DNA from: Muribaculaceae bacterium
Lineage (GTDB): Bacteria; Bacteroidota; Bacteroidia; Bacteroidales; Muribaculaceae
Reading direction: 5' to 3'
Assembly: GCA_023662835.1 (NCBI GenBank)
Contig: JAMPII010000003.1
Location: forward strand, 16,953 to 80,952
Length of the DNA stretch: 64,000 nt
The notes beneath the pieces are model-generated. The model was not told where the DNA came from and ran no database searches. It saw only the letters and a program-made list of their open reading frames with translations. A program made the position numbers and the translations under genes. Positions 26,148 through 35,299 of this stretch are shown one piece after another; positions within the stretch are counted from its first letter, which is position 1; each line of letters opens with the position of its first letter.

Positions 26148-26326
26148 TGGATATGATTATATATATATTACAATGGATTTTTGTTGGCATAATTGTTATA
26201 TACGCCATAGCAATCCTTATTAAAAAGTTTATTTCAAACCGCGGTAAAAGCCCATGCGATTGTTGTAGCAGAAACAAGACATGCGGCGACAGCAACGCAA
26301 AAAATTGCGATAAACGCCAGGTATAG
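26147..26326 (+). CDS. 59-residue single-pass Cys-rich membrane protein
   Basis: Start ATG at 26147 overlaps the Nudix stop (TAATG). The protein has one transmembrane helix (about 4-25, IIYILQWIFVGIIVIYAIAI) followed by a basic stop-transfer region (KKFISNRGK) and a short tail with five Cys, C37, C39, C40, C46 and C54. This resembles the FeoB-associated Cys-rich membrane proteins, which have a short TM helix and a cytoplasmic Cys-rich tail, though feoB is not in this window. Metal binding by the tail is plausible. It is short enough to be skipped by automatic annotation, but the tight coupling supports it. Confidence 0.78.
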   Translation: MDMIIYILQWIFVGIIVIYAIAILIKKFISNRGKSPCDCCSRNKTCGDSNAKNCDKRQV

Positions 26327-26350
26327 AGCCTGTTCCATAATATAAGGTGT

Positions 26351-27133
26351 CTAAATATATTCGAGTTGCGACAGTTTCTTTTCCAGATCGGTTGACGAAA
26401 GGCGCGCCTCGATTTTACCTTTGTATGCAAACGAAATATTACCCGTTTCTTCACTGACAACAACTGCGGCCGCATCAGAAGCCTGCGATATTCCTAGTGC
26501 TGAGCGGTGGCGCAAGCCCATGTAGCGGGGAATTTTTGTATCATGACTGACAGGAAGTATGCATCCGGCAGCTTTAATGTGGCCATGTGCTATAATGAGC
26601 GCGCCGTCGTGGAGCGGTGAATTTTTAAAGAATATATTTTCTATTAAACGGGTATTTATATTTGCATCGATCATATCACCCGAAATTTCATACTGTTCCA
26701 ACGGCATCGATTGCTCAATGACAATGAGAGCACCCGTTTTCGATTTCGACATCGACATACAGGCTCTGACAATAGCCAACAGCGATTTCCTAACTTCTGC
26801 CTGATCACCCTTCTTTCCATTGTGATGGTGCGAGAAAAGTCTGCTAAGGAACAACCAGCGATTATGATTACCTAACTCTACGAGAAAGCGTTTAATCTGA
26901 TCCTGGAATAAGATGACAAGAATTATAAGACCTATCGACATCACTTTGTCCATAATCGTACCGATAAGCCGCATCTCGAACACCTCCGACGCCAATACCC
27001 AAACAACTATGAAGGCAAGCACTCCAAAGAAAATATTAATCGTAGCCGACTCTTTCATTATCTTATACAGATAATAAAGCATCAGAGCCACCAACAGGAT
27101 ATCGAGCGCGTCTTTTATTCCAAAATGAATCAT
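26351..27133 (-). CDS. cdaA: Diadenylate cyclase CdaA
   Basis: 260 residues. Three N-terminal transmembrane helices (about 10-80) anchor a DisA_N cyclase domain with the DGA motif (176-178, PLHDGALI) and the RHR motif (208-210, GLRHRSALG). It makes cyclic di-AMP from two ATP and controls potassium and cell-wall homeostasis in other bacteria. It is 28 bp downstream of folP, the usual neighbour in Bacteroidetes, and probably translated from the same message. The 3' end is 24 bp from the convergent Cys-rich membrane protein. Confidence 0.95.
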   Translation of the reverse strand: MIHFGIKDALDILLVALMLYYLYKIMKESATINIFFGVLAFIVVWVLASEVFEMRLIGTIMDKVMSIGLIILVILFQDQIKRFLVELGNHNRWLFLSRLFSHHHNGKKGDQAEVRKSLLAIVRACMSMSKSKTGALIVIEQSMPLEQYEISGDMIDANINTRLIENIFFKNSPLHDGALIIAHGHIKAAGCILPVSHDTKIPRYMGLRHRSALGISQASDAAAVVVSEETGNISFAYKGKIEARLSSTDLEKKLSQLEYI

Positions 27134-27161
27134 TGTCGGGTCTTTATAATGTTAGCTGAAA

Positions 27162-28022
27162 TTATCTATTCAAATTGTCGGGATAAGTGTTTTCTACTAT
27201 ACTGATTGCATCGGCTGCTGCCGCAACGTCGTGGACACGTAATATTGAAGCGCCACCGAGCAGAGCTATGGTGTTTGCCGCCGTTGTTCCGTTCAAGCAC
27301 TCTTCGGAAGGTTTTCCGGTAGCTTTTGATATCATCGATTTGCGCGACATTCCTATCAGTAGCGGACACTCAAGATTTGAAAACAGAGGTAGGTTGCGAA
27401 GCATCTCATAGTTCTGCTCAAGTGTCTTGGCAAAACCAAAACCAGGGTCGACTATTATATCGGCAACACCCATATCATGAAGTCGCTGAATCTTTTTTTG
27501 CAAATCGACAATCACTTCTGTCGTAACGTCAGAATAATCAGTAAGCAGCTGCATAGTCGCGGGCGTACCTCTCATGTGCATCAAAACATATGGCACATTC
27601 AGTTCTGCAACGGTTTGAAACATATCGCTGTCGATATCGCCACCGGAAATGTCATTAATAATATCGGCACCAAGTTCGTCAACAGCCTTGCGGGCAACCT
27701 CTGCACGGAATGTATCAACACTGATTATAGTTTCCGTACATTCTTTTCTAACAGCAGAAAGAGCCATTTCCAAGCGTCGCAATTCTTCATAAACACTAAC
27801 GTCGTCGGCTCCGGGGCGCGATGAATATGCTCCAACATCAAGCATTGTGGCTCCCTGATCCACCATTGTCCTTACTATAGCTCTAATGGAATCGCAAGTG
27901 TTGTAGCGCGACCTTGCATAAAACGAGTCATTTGTGGCGTTGATTATACCCATTACCTGCGGATGGGAGAACCGGCATAATCTTCCTTTCAGATTCAGTG
28001 AAAACGACTTGAATTTTTCCAT
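27162..28022 (-). CDS. folP: Dihydropteroate synthase
   Basis: 286 residues. It joins para-aminobenzoate and dihydropterin pyrophosphate to make dihydropteroate in folate synthesis. Motifs: MGIINATNDSFY (about 24-35, a variant of the usual MGILNVTPDSF), DVGAYSSRPGA (about 60-70), and GMSRKSMISK (about 221-230). The AYSSRPGA form is what I recall for Bacteroidetes enzymes. It is in one operon with cdaA. A TAAATTTG box on the minus strand at 28076-28069 with CAAA-complement TTTG at 28098-28095 forms its promoter. Confidence 0.93.
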   Translation of the reverse strand: MEKFKSFSLNLKGRLCRFSHPQVMGIINATNDSFYARSRYNTCDSIRAIVRTMVDQGATMLDVGAYSSRPGADDVSVYEELRRLEMALSAVRKECTETIISVDTFRAEVARKAVDELGADIINDISGGDIDSDMFQTVAELNVPYVLMHMRGTPATMQLLTDYSDVTTEVIVDLQKKIQRLHDMGVADIIVDPGFGFAKTLEQNYEMLRNLPLFSNLECPLLIGMSRKSMISKATGKPSEECLNGTTAANTIALLGGASILRVHDVAAAADAISIVENTYPDNLNR

Positions 28023-28068
28023 ATCAAGGGGCGGATTTTGGATTCGAACACGTAAATACGCGTGCCTA

Positions 28069-28098
28069 CAAATTTACAACATTCTGTTTAAAAACAAA
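28069..28098 (-). promoter_or_regulatory. Promoter of folP-cdaA
   Basis: On the minus strand TTTG (28098-28095), 18-bp spacer, TAAATTTG (28076-28069); the start codon is 46 nt downstream. The -33 element borders the terminator at 28099-28132. Confidence 0.65.
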
Positions 28099-28132
28099 AA
28101 CGGATTCGTCATGGGTATATGACGAATCCGTT
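28090..28132 (-). terminator. Rho-independent terminator of the TPR lipoprotein gene
   Basis: AACGGATTCGTCAT (28099-28112) and its perfect 14-bp complement at 28119-28132 form a stem with a 6-nt loop; on the minus strand it is followed by TTTTTGTTTT. It lies 18 nt after the stop at 28151. Confidence 0.9.
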
Positions 28133-28150
28133 AAGCGATTTATTGATGGA

Positions 28151-29833
28151 TTAAAGTGCGCTCAAATTGTACGAAGCAAATTCGAGGTCGCTCTTTGCCT
28201 GAGCTGCCATATTCTTGTCGAGCTTAACAGCCTGACGCAGGTTGTTGTAAACCATGTTCTGATTGTTTGTGCGTGCGCCAAGTATAGCGGTCAGATAGAA
28301 TGTTGTTGCGTCGGGAACGCGGATGGCGGCCAATGTGTTTTTAGCTTTGCTGTAATCTTTGTTCAGTATCTGAGCGAGTGCGGCGTTGTTTGTCTTTGAA
28401 TCGCCGAATGCGCGGATTGCCGAATTATAGTCGCCCTGTTTCAGGTAGTAAACGCCAAGAGCGTCGGCCAAAGCAGGAACACCGGCAGCGTTACCGAATT
28501 TTGAAGTAGCGTCTTTGTAATTCTTATTCAAGAGCGAAACGAGGCCGAGGTTCATCTGGGCTTCGCCGCTGTCGGGAGCGAGGCGGGCAGCTTCAGCAAA
28601 GTTTGCGGCGGCAGCGTCATAGTCCTGATCGATGTACTGGCACATACCCAGGTTGTTGAATGTGCGGTAGTCGTTAGGATACAAATTTACGGCTGTATCG
28701 TAAATCTGAAGGCGTTTGTCGTTGTCGTCGGTTAGTGTTGCGGCATAAAGCAACTCGTCAACGCTGAGCGCCTTGGGGTTGAGTAAATAAACGTTCATGA
28801 TTTCCTCGTCACTCTTACCGATAACGTCGATCGAAGCTGTGATGCGTGAGTAGCGCAACTGGGGAAGAATCTGTTCAGCGAGCTGATCGAATACCGACGA
28901 TAGATTACGTATTTCGCGTTCACGCTGCTCAGGATCCTTGTACATTGAAAGTACACTGAGAATAAGCTCCTTATCCTGAATGTTGCTGGCAGCAACAAGT
29001 TTCTGGAATCCTTCCCAATCCTCAGGTGTGAAATTTGCTGTAAGTTCGCCGAATTCGGTGATGTTGTCTTTCTTCAACTCCTTACGCATGTAGTCAACTG
29101 TGTTTTTTTCACGGTTCGATGCAAGTTTGGTATTAAGATCGATGCCGCCTTCGGGTGAAGCGTAGGAAGAAATATTGATTTCTTTGATTTCGCGACGACC
29201 GTCATCGTTAGCGCTGATAAGTTCCTTGTGGAGGCGAAGTATTTCGTCCGATTTGAGTTCGCCGGCGCGGATGTTAGCCTGATTGATGAGGAATCGGATA
29301 TCGGCATCATATTTTTCGTTGATAATGCGCTGGAATTTATCGTTGGCGATGGCGGGTTTTACAGCACCTACATTAGCCAAAGCAGCAGTGGTCACTACGC
29401 CTGTGGCTACTTTTACGCGAGGCAGCACATATTGTTTGTTACCCTGCTTAACTGTGAATGCCAGAACGAGATCGCTCTTGCGCATATCCGGTGTATAGTT
29501 GTACTGAACAGGAACAGTTACTGTTCCTCCTTTTTCGTAATTAACAACAGTATTGTTTCCACGTACTTTCTCGCCTTGGAATGTGTAGGGAGTTGAAGCA
29601 ACTTCCATTCCATTGAATTCAAGATAAGGGGTAACAGTTACTTCGGCATTTTTTACAAAGAATTTTGCAGGAATATTACCTGTCACTTTTGCCGGAACCT
29701 TGTCGCCTACCACTTCCAATGGATTGGGATTAACGCTGAAGTAGTCAGCTTTAAACTGGTTCATTTTTTTGCCACATCCTGTCAGGGTCAGAGCAACCAC
29801 CAATGCCAGGGAATAGCATAATTTTTTGATCAT
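28151..29833 (-). CDS. Outer-membrane TPR lipoprotein with OmpA-like segment
   Basis: 560 residues. The lipobox LTGC gives a lipidated Cys near residue 20. The first 150 residues form beta-sandwich-type strands; a middle segment (about 215-260, EINISSYASPEGGIDLNTKL) resembles an OmpA-like domain with the helix SNREKNTVDYMRKEL. The C-terminal third (about 375-545) contains TPR-like repeats (NLGMCQYIDQDYDAAAANFA; NLGLVSLLNKNYKDATSKFG). This architecture is common in Bacteroides-group envelope proteins of unknown role. It has its own promoter and a strong terminator, so it is a monocistronic gene and probably abundant. Confidence 0.82.
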   Translation of the reverse strand: MIKKLCYSLALVVALTLTGCGKKMNQFKADYFSVNPNPLEVVGDKVPAKVTGNIPAKFFVKNAEVTVTPYLEFNGMEVASTPYTFQGEKVRGNNTVVNYEKGGTVTVPVQYNYTPDMRKSDLVLAFTVKQGNKQYVLPRVKVATGVVTTAALANVGAVKPAIANDKFQRIINEKYDADIRFLINQANIRAGELKSDEILRLHKELISANDDGRREIKEINISSYASPEGGIDLNTKLASNREKNTVDYMRKELKKDNITEFGELTANFTPEDWEGFQKLVAASNIQDKELILSVLSMYKDPEQREREIRNLSSVFDQLAEQILPQLRYSRITASIDVIGKSDEEIMNVYLLNPKALSVDELLYAATLTDDNDKRLQIYDTAVNLYPNDYRTFNNLGMCQYIDQDYDAAAANFAEAARLAPDSGEAQMNLGLVSLLNKNYKDATSKFGNAAGVPALADALGVYYLKQGDYNSAIRAFGDSKTNNAALAQILNKDYSKAKNTLAAIRVPDATTFYLTAILGARTNNQNMVYNNLRQAVKLDKNMAAQAKSDLEFASYNLSAL

Positions 29834-29891
29834 AATTTTGAATGATTGTTATGTGAAGACTGGTTATTAATTAATTTAGATTTTGACGTCA

Positions 29892-29922
29892 CAAATTTAC
29901 GCATTTTTTAGACTAATTCAAA
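29892..29922 (-). promoter_or_regulatory. Promoter of the TPR lipoprotein gene
   Basis: On the minus strand TTTG (29922-29919), 19-bp spacer, TAAATTTG (29899-29892); an exact consensus. Predicted 5' leader of about 50 nt. The rest of the 29834-30278 gap shows only the pfp terminator; I see nothing else between 29923 and 30177. Confidence 0.75.
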
Positions 29923-30171
29923 TTTGTTACCAATTGAAAACCACATATTTTTATAGCAAATTTCTCATACTACAGTAGCCCCCATTTCTCAGAGTTAACA
30001 CGCTAGGTATCAACACATAACGCAGATAACAACAGTTGGATAGCGTACACGACTTCCATATATGTGCACTTTCCACAAAATAATTTAGCAATATTTCACA
30101 TTCGTTCACTTTTACATCTTGTCTGTTTCATAACTCTTATTCTGTTTAAGAGGAAGCATTCCGACATAGAC

Positions 30172-30217
30172 ACAAAAAGGAACCGCCTGAGCTTAATTGC
30201 TCCCCGAGGCGGTTCCT
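30172..30217 (-). terminator. Rho-independent terminator of pfp
   Basis: AGGAACCGCCT (30178-30188) pairs with AGGCGGTTCCT (30207-30217), with an inner GAGC/GCTC pair; on the minus strand the stem is followed by TTTTGTG. It lies 62 nt after the pfp stop. Confidence 0.85.
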
Positions 30218-30278
30218 GCAAGCTGTGAGTCGGGATTATTTTCGATACGATGGCTGGAAGTGCTATCCGCACAACCAA

Positions 30279-31925
30279 TTATTCGTGTTCGTATTTTAAT
30301 GTAAGTGACGGTTGGTCGCATACCTCGGACGGACCGAAATATTGAATCGGGCCGGGATAAACAAACTCGGTGTTCTTTGCCCAACGGTCGCGGTTGGCAG
30401 CGAGTTTCTTGAATGGTTTTCCATTGAGGTCGACAAGTGCTTTTTGTATAACGGGCTTCATTTGTCCGTGGCGGCGTTCCATGTTCATCATCATGGTTAT
30501 AGGTATACCACCGGTTGTCCATTGTACCGACGGTTTTGTCAAGCCGCGTACGCTCGACATATAACCGGTCAAACCAGATTTAATAAGACAGGCTGCATTA
30601 AAGCCTAGGGCGTAGCAATAGTCAGCATCGAAGTTCGATGGGTCGGCGCAACGGCCTTCATAGCCAAAGAAATGGAACAGTGTTGCGAACTTGCCGACAT
30701 AGTTTCCGTTTGCTTTCATCTGGTTTAAGCGGCGAGCCACCATATGGCCAAGCAATTTTTCTGTTTCGATGAGCGATACCTGCACGTTACCGTGGGGGTC
30801 GCGGTCGAGACACAGCTGATGTGCAACTCCTTCGGGAAGTGAGTTGAATATTGCGACATTTGCGTCGCTCAATCGCGATGCAACCCATTCGAGCTGGTTT
30901 GCCGGCTCAATTTTTGCAAATTCAGCAGCATTAACAGCCAACATGTCGTTAAGTTCTGCTATAAGCGCTTTCATTGCGGGAATGAACTCAATTAGCCCCT
31001 CGGGGATAAGCACTGTACCGAAATTGTTTCCTTCGGTTGCGCGTGCGGCCACTACCTCTGCTATTTGTTCAACGATATCGTTGAGAGTTTGTTTTTTTGC
31101 TTCAACTTCTTCGGAAATGATGCACACGTTTGGTTGACACTGCAGGGCGCATTCCAGAGCTATATGACTAGCCGAGCGGCCCATGAGTTTGATAAAGTGC
31201 CAATATTTTTTCGACGAGTTACAGTCGCGCTGAATATTACCGATAACTTCGGAGTAAACTTTGGTGGCGGTGTCGAAACCGAACGATGTTTCGATAACAG
31301 AGTTTTTAAGGTCGCCGTCGATTGTTTTCGGACAACCGATAACCTGCACCCCGGCATTAATTTGTTTATAATATTCGGCAAGAATAGCTGCATTGGTGTT
31401 TGAATCGTCGCCACCTATGATAACTAAAGCTTTAATATTGAGTTGTTTCAAAATCTCGAGGCCTTTATCGAATTGGGCTTTTGTTTCCAGCTTGGTGCGT
31501 CCCGAGCCTATGATGTCGAAACCACCGGTGTTGCGGAACTGATCGATGATATCGGCTGTCAGTTCAACATATTTATGGTCAACAAATCCCCCGGGGCCCA
31601 TAAGAAAACCATACAGACGGCTGTCGCGATTAACTTTTTTGATGCCATCGAAAAGACCGCTGATCACATTGTGGCCGCCGGGAGCCTGACCACCCGACAA
31701 TATTACGCCAACGTTTATAAGCGCTGCTCCTTTAACCGGAGCGGAATCTTTTTCAAATTTGATTTCTGGCAAACCATAGGTATTTGGGAACAGGGCTTTA
31801 ATTTCATCCTGATCAGCAACAGAATGTGTTTCCTTACCCTCAACAGCTTTCACAGCGCCGGTTAGCACAATCGGCAATTTGGGCTTATAGGCCGAACGAG
31901 CTTTTTGAAGTGCACTCTTCTCCAT
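30279..31925 (-). CDS. pfp: Pyrophosphate-dependent phosphofructokinase
   Basis: 548 residues, the long PFK clade. It converts fructose 6-phosphate to fructose 1,6-bisphosphate using PPi, reversibly, in glycolysis. Motifs: [13 protein letters not shown] (78-90), GGDDS (171-175) where Asp in place of the Gly of ATP-dependent enzymes marks PPi use, PKTIDGD (199-205) and the MGRSASH segment (about 249-255). It stands alone between two terminator or promoter regions. The 229-bp gap upstream shows no exact promoter box for this gene, only GAAATTTG on the minus strand near 31975. Confidence 0.95.
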   Translation of the reverse strand: MEKSALQKARSAYKPKLPIVLTGAVKAVEGKETHSVADQDEIKALFPNTYGLPEIKFEKDSAPVKGAALINVGVILSGGQAPGGHNVISGLFDGIKKVNRDSRLYGFLMGPGGFVDHKYVELTADIIDQFRNTGGFDIIGSGRTKLETKAQFDKGLEILKQLNIKALVIIGGDDSNTNAAILAEYYKQINAGVQVIGCPKTIDGDLKNSVIETSFGFDTATKVYSEVIGNIQRDCNSSKKYWHFIKLMGRSASHIALECALQCQPNVCIISEEVEAKKQTLNDIVEQIAEVVAARATEGNNFGTVLIPEGLIEFIPAMKALIAELNDMLAVNAAEFAKIEPANQLEWVASRLSDANVAIFNSLPEGVAHQLCLDRDPHGNVQVSLIETEKLLGHMVARRLNQMKANGNYVGKFATLFHFFGYEGRCADPSNFDADYCYALGFNAACLIKSGLTGYMSSVRGLTKPSVQWTTGGIPITMMMNMERRHGQMKPVIQKALVDLNGKPFKKLAANRDRWAKNTEFVYPGPIQYFGPSEVCDQPSLTLKYEHE

Positions 31926-32096
31926 TTGTCTTAGTATTATTATGATATTTGGTTATATACTTTTCCAAGTGCAAATTTCGCTAAAAAAAAATTCTCTTCA
32001 AACTCTTTAATTGTGAAATAAAAATAATTTAGGCTCTGAATTAAAAAATCACCCCATTTCATCGATAATGTGAGCCTTTTAATAAAGTTTTTTTGC

Positions 32097-32104
32097 TAAA
32101 TTTG
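32097..32104 (+). promoter_or_regulatory. -7 box upstream of the DHH phosphoesterase gene
   Basis: TAAATTTG matches the consensus. The predicted start of transcription (near 32111) lies about 45-53 nt before the candidate start codons at 32155 and 32164. Confidence 0.55.
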
Positions 32105-32154
32105 CGCAATTATGCTGAAGAAACGCTCAATTAAGTTCCTTCCCGCTAAACCGC

Positions 32155-33213
32155 ATGCATAAAATGCTAAAAAGAATTATAGACAACAATATTATAAAGC
32201 AAATCATTGAATCCATCGACAACAGCGAGCAGATTGTAATAACGTGCCATAAGTCGCCCGACGGTGATGCAATCGGTTCGTCGCTGGGGCTTGCCCATAC
32301 GCTTGATTCAATCGGCAAAACTGCTCGAGTGGTGACCCCCGACCGTCCGCCAAAGAGTTTGAAATCGCTACCCGACATAAAATCAGTGGTGCCCTACTCT
32401 CAACAGCCTGAACTTGCAGCTGAATTGCTTTCTACTGCCGATTTGATTTTCTGTCTGGATTTTAACGACCTCAATAGAGTTGACCGTATGAGAGGCGCGT
32501 TGGAAAACTCGTCGGCAAAAAAGATACTTATCGACCATCATCGTCACCCCGGCAATTTTGCCGACATAACGATATCGCAACCCGAACAATCGTCGACTTC
32601 GGTGCTCCTTTATCGGCTACTGAACCAAATGGGGCTAGGCAAAAACATTGGCAAGAAAGCCGCAGCATGTATTTACACGGGAATGATGACCGACACCGGT
32701 AATTTTTCGTTCAACTCGAACGACCCGGAATTATATTTGATAATAGCCGAACTGCTGAAACGCGGCATCGACAAAGATGAAATATACAAAAAGGTGATGA
32801 ACACCAAGTCGGCTAACGTGTTGAAACTGCATTCGTTCGCTATTGCCGAGAAAATGCAGATATTCCCTGAACTGCAAACAGCGCTCATTATTCTTACCAG
32901 TGACGAGCTTAACCGGTTCGATTATCAGCCGGGCGACGACGAATCGCTGGTTAATCAACCGTTGGCGATTGAAGGCATTGTTTATTCGGTTTATCTGCGT
33001 CAGGATTCCCACCAAATAAAGGTATCGACCCGCAGTGTCGGCGATTTCCGTGCCGACTTGCTCTGCAACAACTTCTATAACGGCGGAGGCCATGTTAACG
33101 CCGCCGGCGGAGAATTACATTGCTCATTGGAGGAGGCTGTTGAAGTTTTCAATTCAACAAAATCAACTATCAAAGAATATTTAATTAACCCACCCAAGGT
33201 AAATAACGATTAA
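32155..33213 (+). CDS. nrnA: DHH-family phosphoesterase, NrnA-like
   Basis: 352 residues. It degrades nano-RNAs and may dephosphorylate pAp (bifunctional oligoribonuclease/PAP phosphatase). DHH motifs: HKSPDGDAIGSS (about 32-43), LDFND (about 100-104), DHHRHP (about 126-131), DTGNFSF (about 181-187), and the DHHA1 Gly-rich segment NGGGHVNAAGG (about 308-318). The ATG at 32164 (MLKR) is an alternative start; it comes 1 nt after a short upstream reading frame. The following DUF4827 gene begins 1 bp after the stop, so both are co-transcribed. Confidence 0.92.
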   Translation: MHKMLKRIIDNNIIKQIIESIDNSEQIVITCHKSPDGDAIGSSLGLAHTLDSIGKTARVVTPDRPPKSLKSLPDIKSVVPYSQQPELAAELLSTADLIFCLDFNDLNRVDRMRGALENSSAKKILIDHHRHPGNFADITISQPEQSSTSVLLYRLLNQMGLGKNIGKKAAACIYTGMMTDTGNFSFNSNDPELYLIIAELLKRGIDKDEIYKKVMNTKSANVLKLHSFAIAEKMQIFPELQTALIILTSDELNRFDYQPGDDESLVNQPLAIEGIVYSVYLRQDSHQIKVSTRSVGDFRADLLCNNFYNGGGHVNAAGGELHCSLEEAVEVFNSTKSTIKEYLINPPKVNND

Positions 33214-33214
33214 A

Positions 33215-33793
33215 ATGAAATTAACATTTCGCATTTTCGCTCTCGGAGCAATAGCTTTAGCTCAGGCACTGACATTTTCTTCGTGCGACGACAACAAAAG
33301 CTACGCCGACCGTCTGGAAGAGGAAACAAAATATATAAACCGCTATCTGGCCGACCAGAAGGTGATTGGTCACAAACCAAAAGATAACCAATTTATCGTA
33401 GGACCGGACGCACCTTACTATCGCATGGATGCCGACGGACTGGTTTATATGCAGGTGATTTCAAAGGGCAACATGGAGGATATGGCCGAGGTAAACGATC
33501 TTGTTTATATCCGTTTCACCCGTTACAATCTGGCCGATTATTCCAACGGCGAACTACCCGACGGAACCGGTAACGCCGACGACGTAACCTACTCCGAACA
33601 GTTCCGTTACCAAAACAGTATGTCGCAAAGCACTGTCACTTGGGGCGACGGCATACAGGTGCCGCTTGAATATCTTGGCTACGGCTGCGAAGTAAATCTC
33701 GTGATACGCTCACAGGCAGGCCGCAACGAAGATATAGCCAACGTGATTCCTTACTTATATAATGTACGCTACTACAAGAGCCGTATTGGCTAA
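33215..33793 (+). CDS. DUF4827 lipoprotein, FKBP-like
   Basis: 192 residues. The lipobox FSSC places a lipidated Cys near residue 24. The remainder matches the DUF4827 family of Bacteroidales lipoproteins, with VNDLVYIRFTRYNLADYSNG and an FKBP-like layout (LEYLGYGCEVNLVIRSQAGR near 148-167). These are suspected peptidyl-prolyl isomerase-like proteins, but activity has not been shown to my knowledge. It sits 1 bp after the nrnA-like gene and 32 bp before glmM. Cell location is the periplasmic face of a membrane. Confidence 0.8.
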   Translation: MKLTFRIFALGAIALAQALTFSSCDDNKSYADRLEEETKYINRYLADQKVIGHKPKDNQFIVGPDAPYYRMDADGLVYMQVISKGNMEDMAEVNDLVYIRFTRYNLADYSNGELPDGTGNADDVTYSEQFRYQNSMSQSTVTWGDGIQVPLEYLGYGCEVNLVIRSQAGRNEDIANVIPYLYNVRYYKSRIG

Positions 33794-33825
33794 CACACAA
33801 ACACAATATAATTAAACGAAGAGAT

Positions 33826-35217
33826 ATGTCACTCGTTAAATCAATTTCAGGTATTAGAGGTACTATTGGCGGCGTGCCGGGCGAAGGTCTTAGCCCGCTC
33901 GATATTGTAAAATTCACAGCCGCCTATGCAAAATTCATAAAATCGACAACTGCAGTTAGCACTAATAAAATAGTTGTAGGCCGCGATGCCCGACTTTCAG
34001 GACCGATGGTTGAAAATCTGGTTGCCTCAACTCTAGTGGGCATGGGATTCGACGTTATTCTCATCGGTCTGGCAACCACACCGACCACAGAGCTGGCAGT
34101 AGTAATGGAAAAAGCATGCGGAGGCATAATCATCACAGCATCGCATAATCCCGCACAATGGAACGCTCTGAAATTACTTAACAGCGACGGCGAATTCCTC
34201 AACGACTCGCAAGGCAAGGAGGTTCTTCGCGCAGCCGATGCCGAGGATTTTGTTTTTGCCCCCATCGACAAACTTGGTTCAATTTACACCAACAACACAT
34301 ATGCTGCCAAACATATCGACTCAGTGCTCGCATTGGAACTCGTTGATTGCGAAGCTATCAAAAAAGCAAAATTCACAGTTGCTGTCGACGCCGTGAACTC
34401 GGTTGGAGGTATCGTAATTCCTCAGCTATTGAAATCTCTAGGTGTTGAAAACATTATAGAACTGAACTGCGAAGCGACGGGTAAATTCGCTCACACGCCC
34501 GAACCTATTCCTGAAAACCTGACTCAGATTTCGGAACTGATGCGCAATAGCAATGCTGATGTAGGTTTTGTTGTCGATCCCGACGTTGACCGTCTGGCTA
34601 TCGTAATGGAAAATGGCGAGATGTTTGTTGAGGAATACACACTAGTGTCGGTTGCCGACTATGTATTATCGCATACACCAGGCTCAACGGTATCAAACCT
34701 GAGTTCATCGCGGGCGTTGGCCGACGTTACCCGCAAGCACGGTTGCGATTACTCAGCAGCCGCCGTAGGCGAGGTTAATGTGGTTACAAAGATGAAAGAA
34801 ACCGGTGCAGTTATCGGCGGCGAGGGTAACGGCGGCGTAATTTACCCCGAACTCCACTATGGGCGCGACGCACTGGTTGGCGTTGCCCTGTTCCTAACCT
34901 TACTGGCCAAAAGCGGCAAAAAGGTGACAGAACTTAAAGCCGGCTACCCTCAATATGCCATTGCCAAGAACAAGATACAACTCACCCCTGAACTTGATGT
35001 TGACGGCATACTCAAAGCGGTTAAGGAAAAATTTTCGAACGAGAAAATCACTGATATCGATGGTGTGAAAATCGATTTTGCCGACTGTTGGGTTCACCTG
35101 CGAAAGTCTAACACAGAACCGATTATACGCATATATTCTGAAGCACAGACAATGGAAAAAGCCGACGAACTTGCCGAATCGATAAAACAGGTGATTCGCG
35201 AAATATCGGGTTGTTAA
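33826..35217 (+). CDS. glmM: Phosphoglucosamine mutase
   Basis: 463 residues, alpha-D-phosphohexomutase family. It interconverts glucosamine 6-phosphate and glucosamine 1-phosphate for UDP-GlcNAc synthesis. The phospho-accepting Ser is S106 in TASHNP (104-109). The metal loop is DPDVDRLAIV (about 247-256) and the sugar loop GGEGNGGVIYPELHYGRDAL (about 331-350). Some family members act on phosphomannose or phosphoglucose, so the substrate is the likely rather than certain one. It follows the DUF4827 gene and is separated from nhaD by 82 bp in which no hairpin or promoter is evident. Confidence 0.9.
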   Translation: MSLVKSISGIRGTIGGVPGEGLSPLDIVKFTAAYAKFIKSTTAVSTNKIVVGRDARLSGPMVENLVASTLVGMGFDVILIGLATTPTTELAVVMEKACGGIIITASHNPAQWNALKLLNSDGEFLNDSQGKEVLRAADAEDFVFAPIDKLGSIYTNNTYAAKHIDSVLALELVDCEAIKKAKFTVAVDAVNSVGGIVIPQLLKSLGVENIIELNCEATGKFAHTPEPIPENLTQISELMRNSNADVGFVVDPDVDRLAIVMENGEMFVEEYTLVSVADYVLSHTPGSTVSNLSSSRALADVTRKHGCDYSAAAVGEVNVVTKMKETGAVIGGEGNGGVIYPELHYGRDALVGVALFLTLLAKSGKKVTELKAGYPQYAIAKNKIQLTPELDVDGILKAVKEKFSNEKITDIDGVKIDFADCWVHLRKSNTEPIIRIYSEAQTMEKADELAESIKQVIREISGC

Positions 35218-35299
35218 ATCTACAGTTACCATTCTCCTCTCTCCCCACACAAAGTATACAGCGATTATTAACCAAAACAATCTAAGAGAGTTAACCACC

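Noticed and set aside
29923-30171. Possible small RNA in the gap between the TPR lipoprotein and pfp
   Set aside because: No promoter consensus or stable stem other than the pfp terminator could be seen.
32112-32162. 16-codon reading frame just upstream of the DHH phosphoesterase gene, with its stop 1 nt before the ATG at 32164
   Set aside because: Its ATG would coincide with the predicted transcription start, and the peptide shows no codon runs typical of attenuation leaders. It is probably chance; only the start choice of the main gene is affected.
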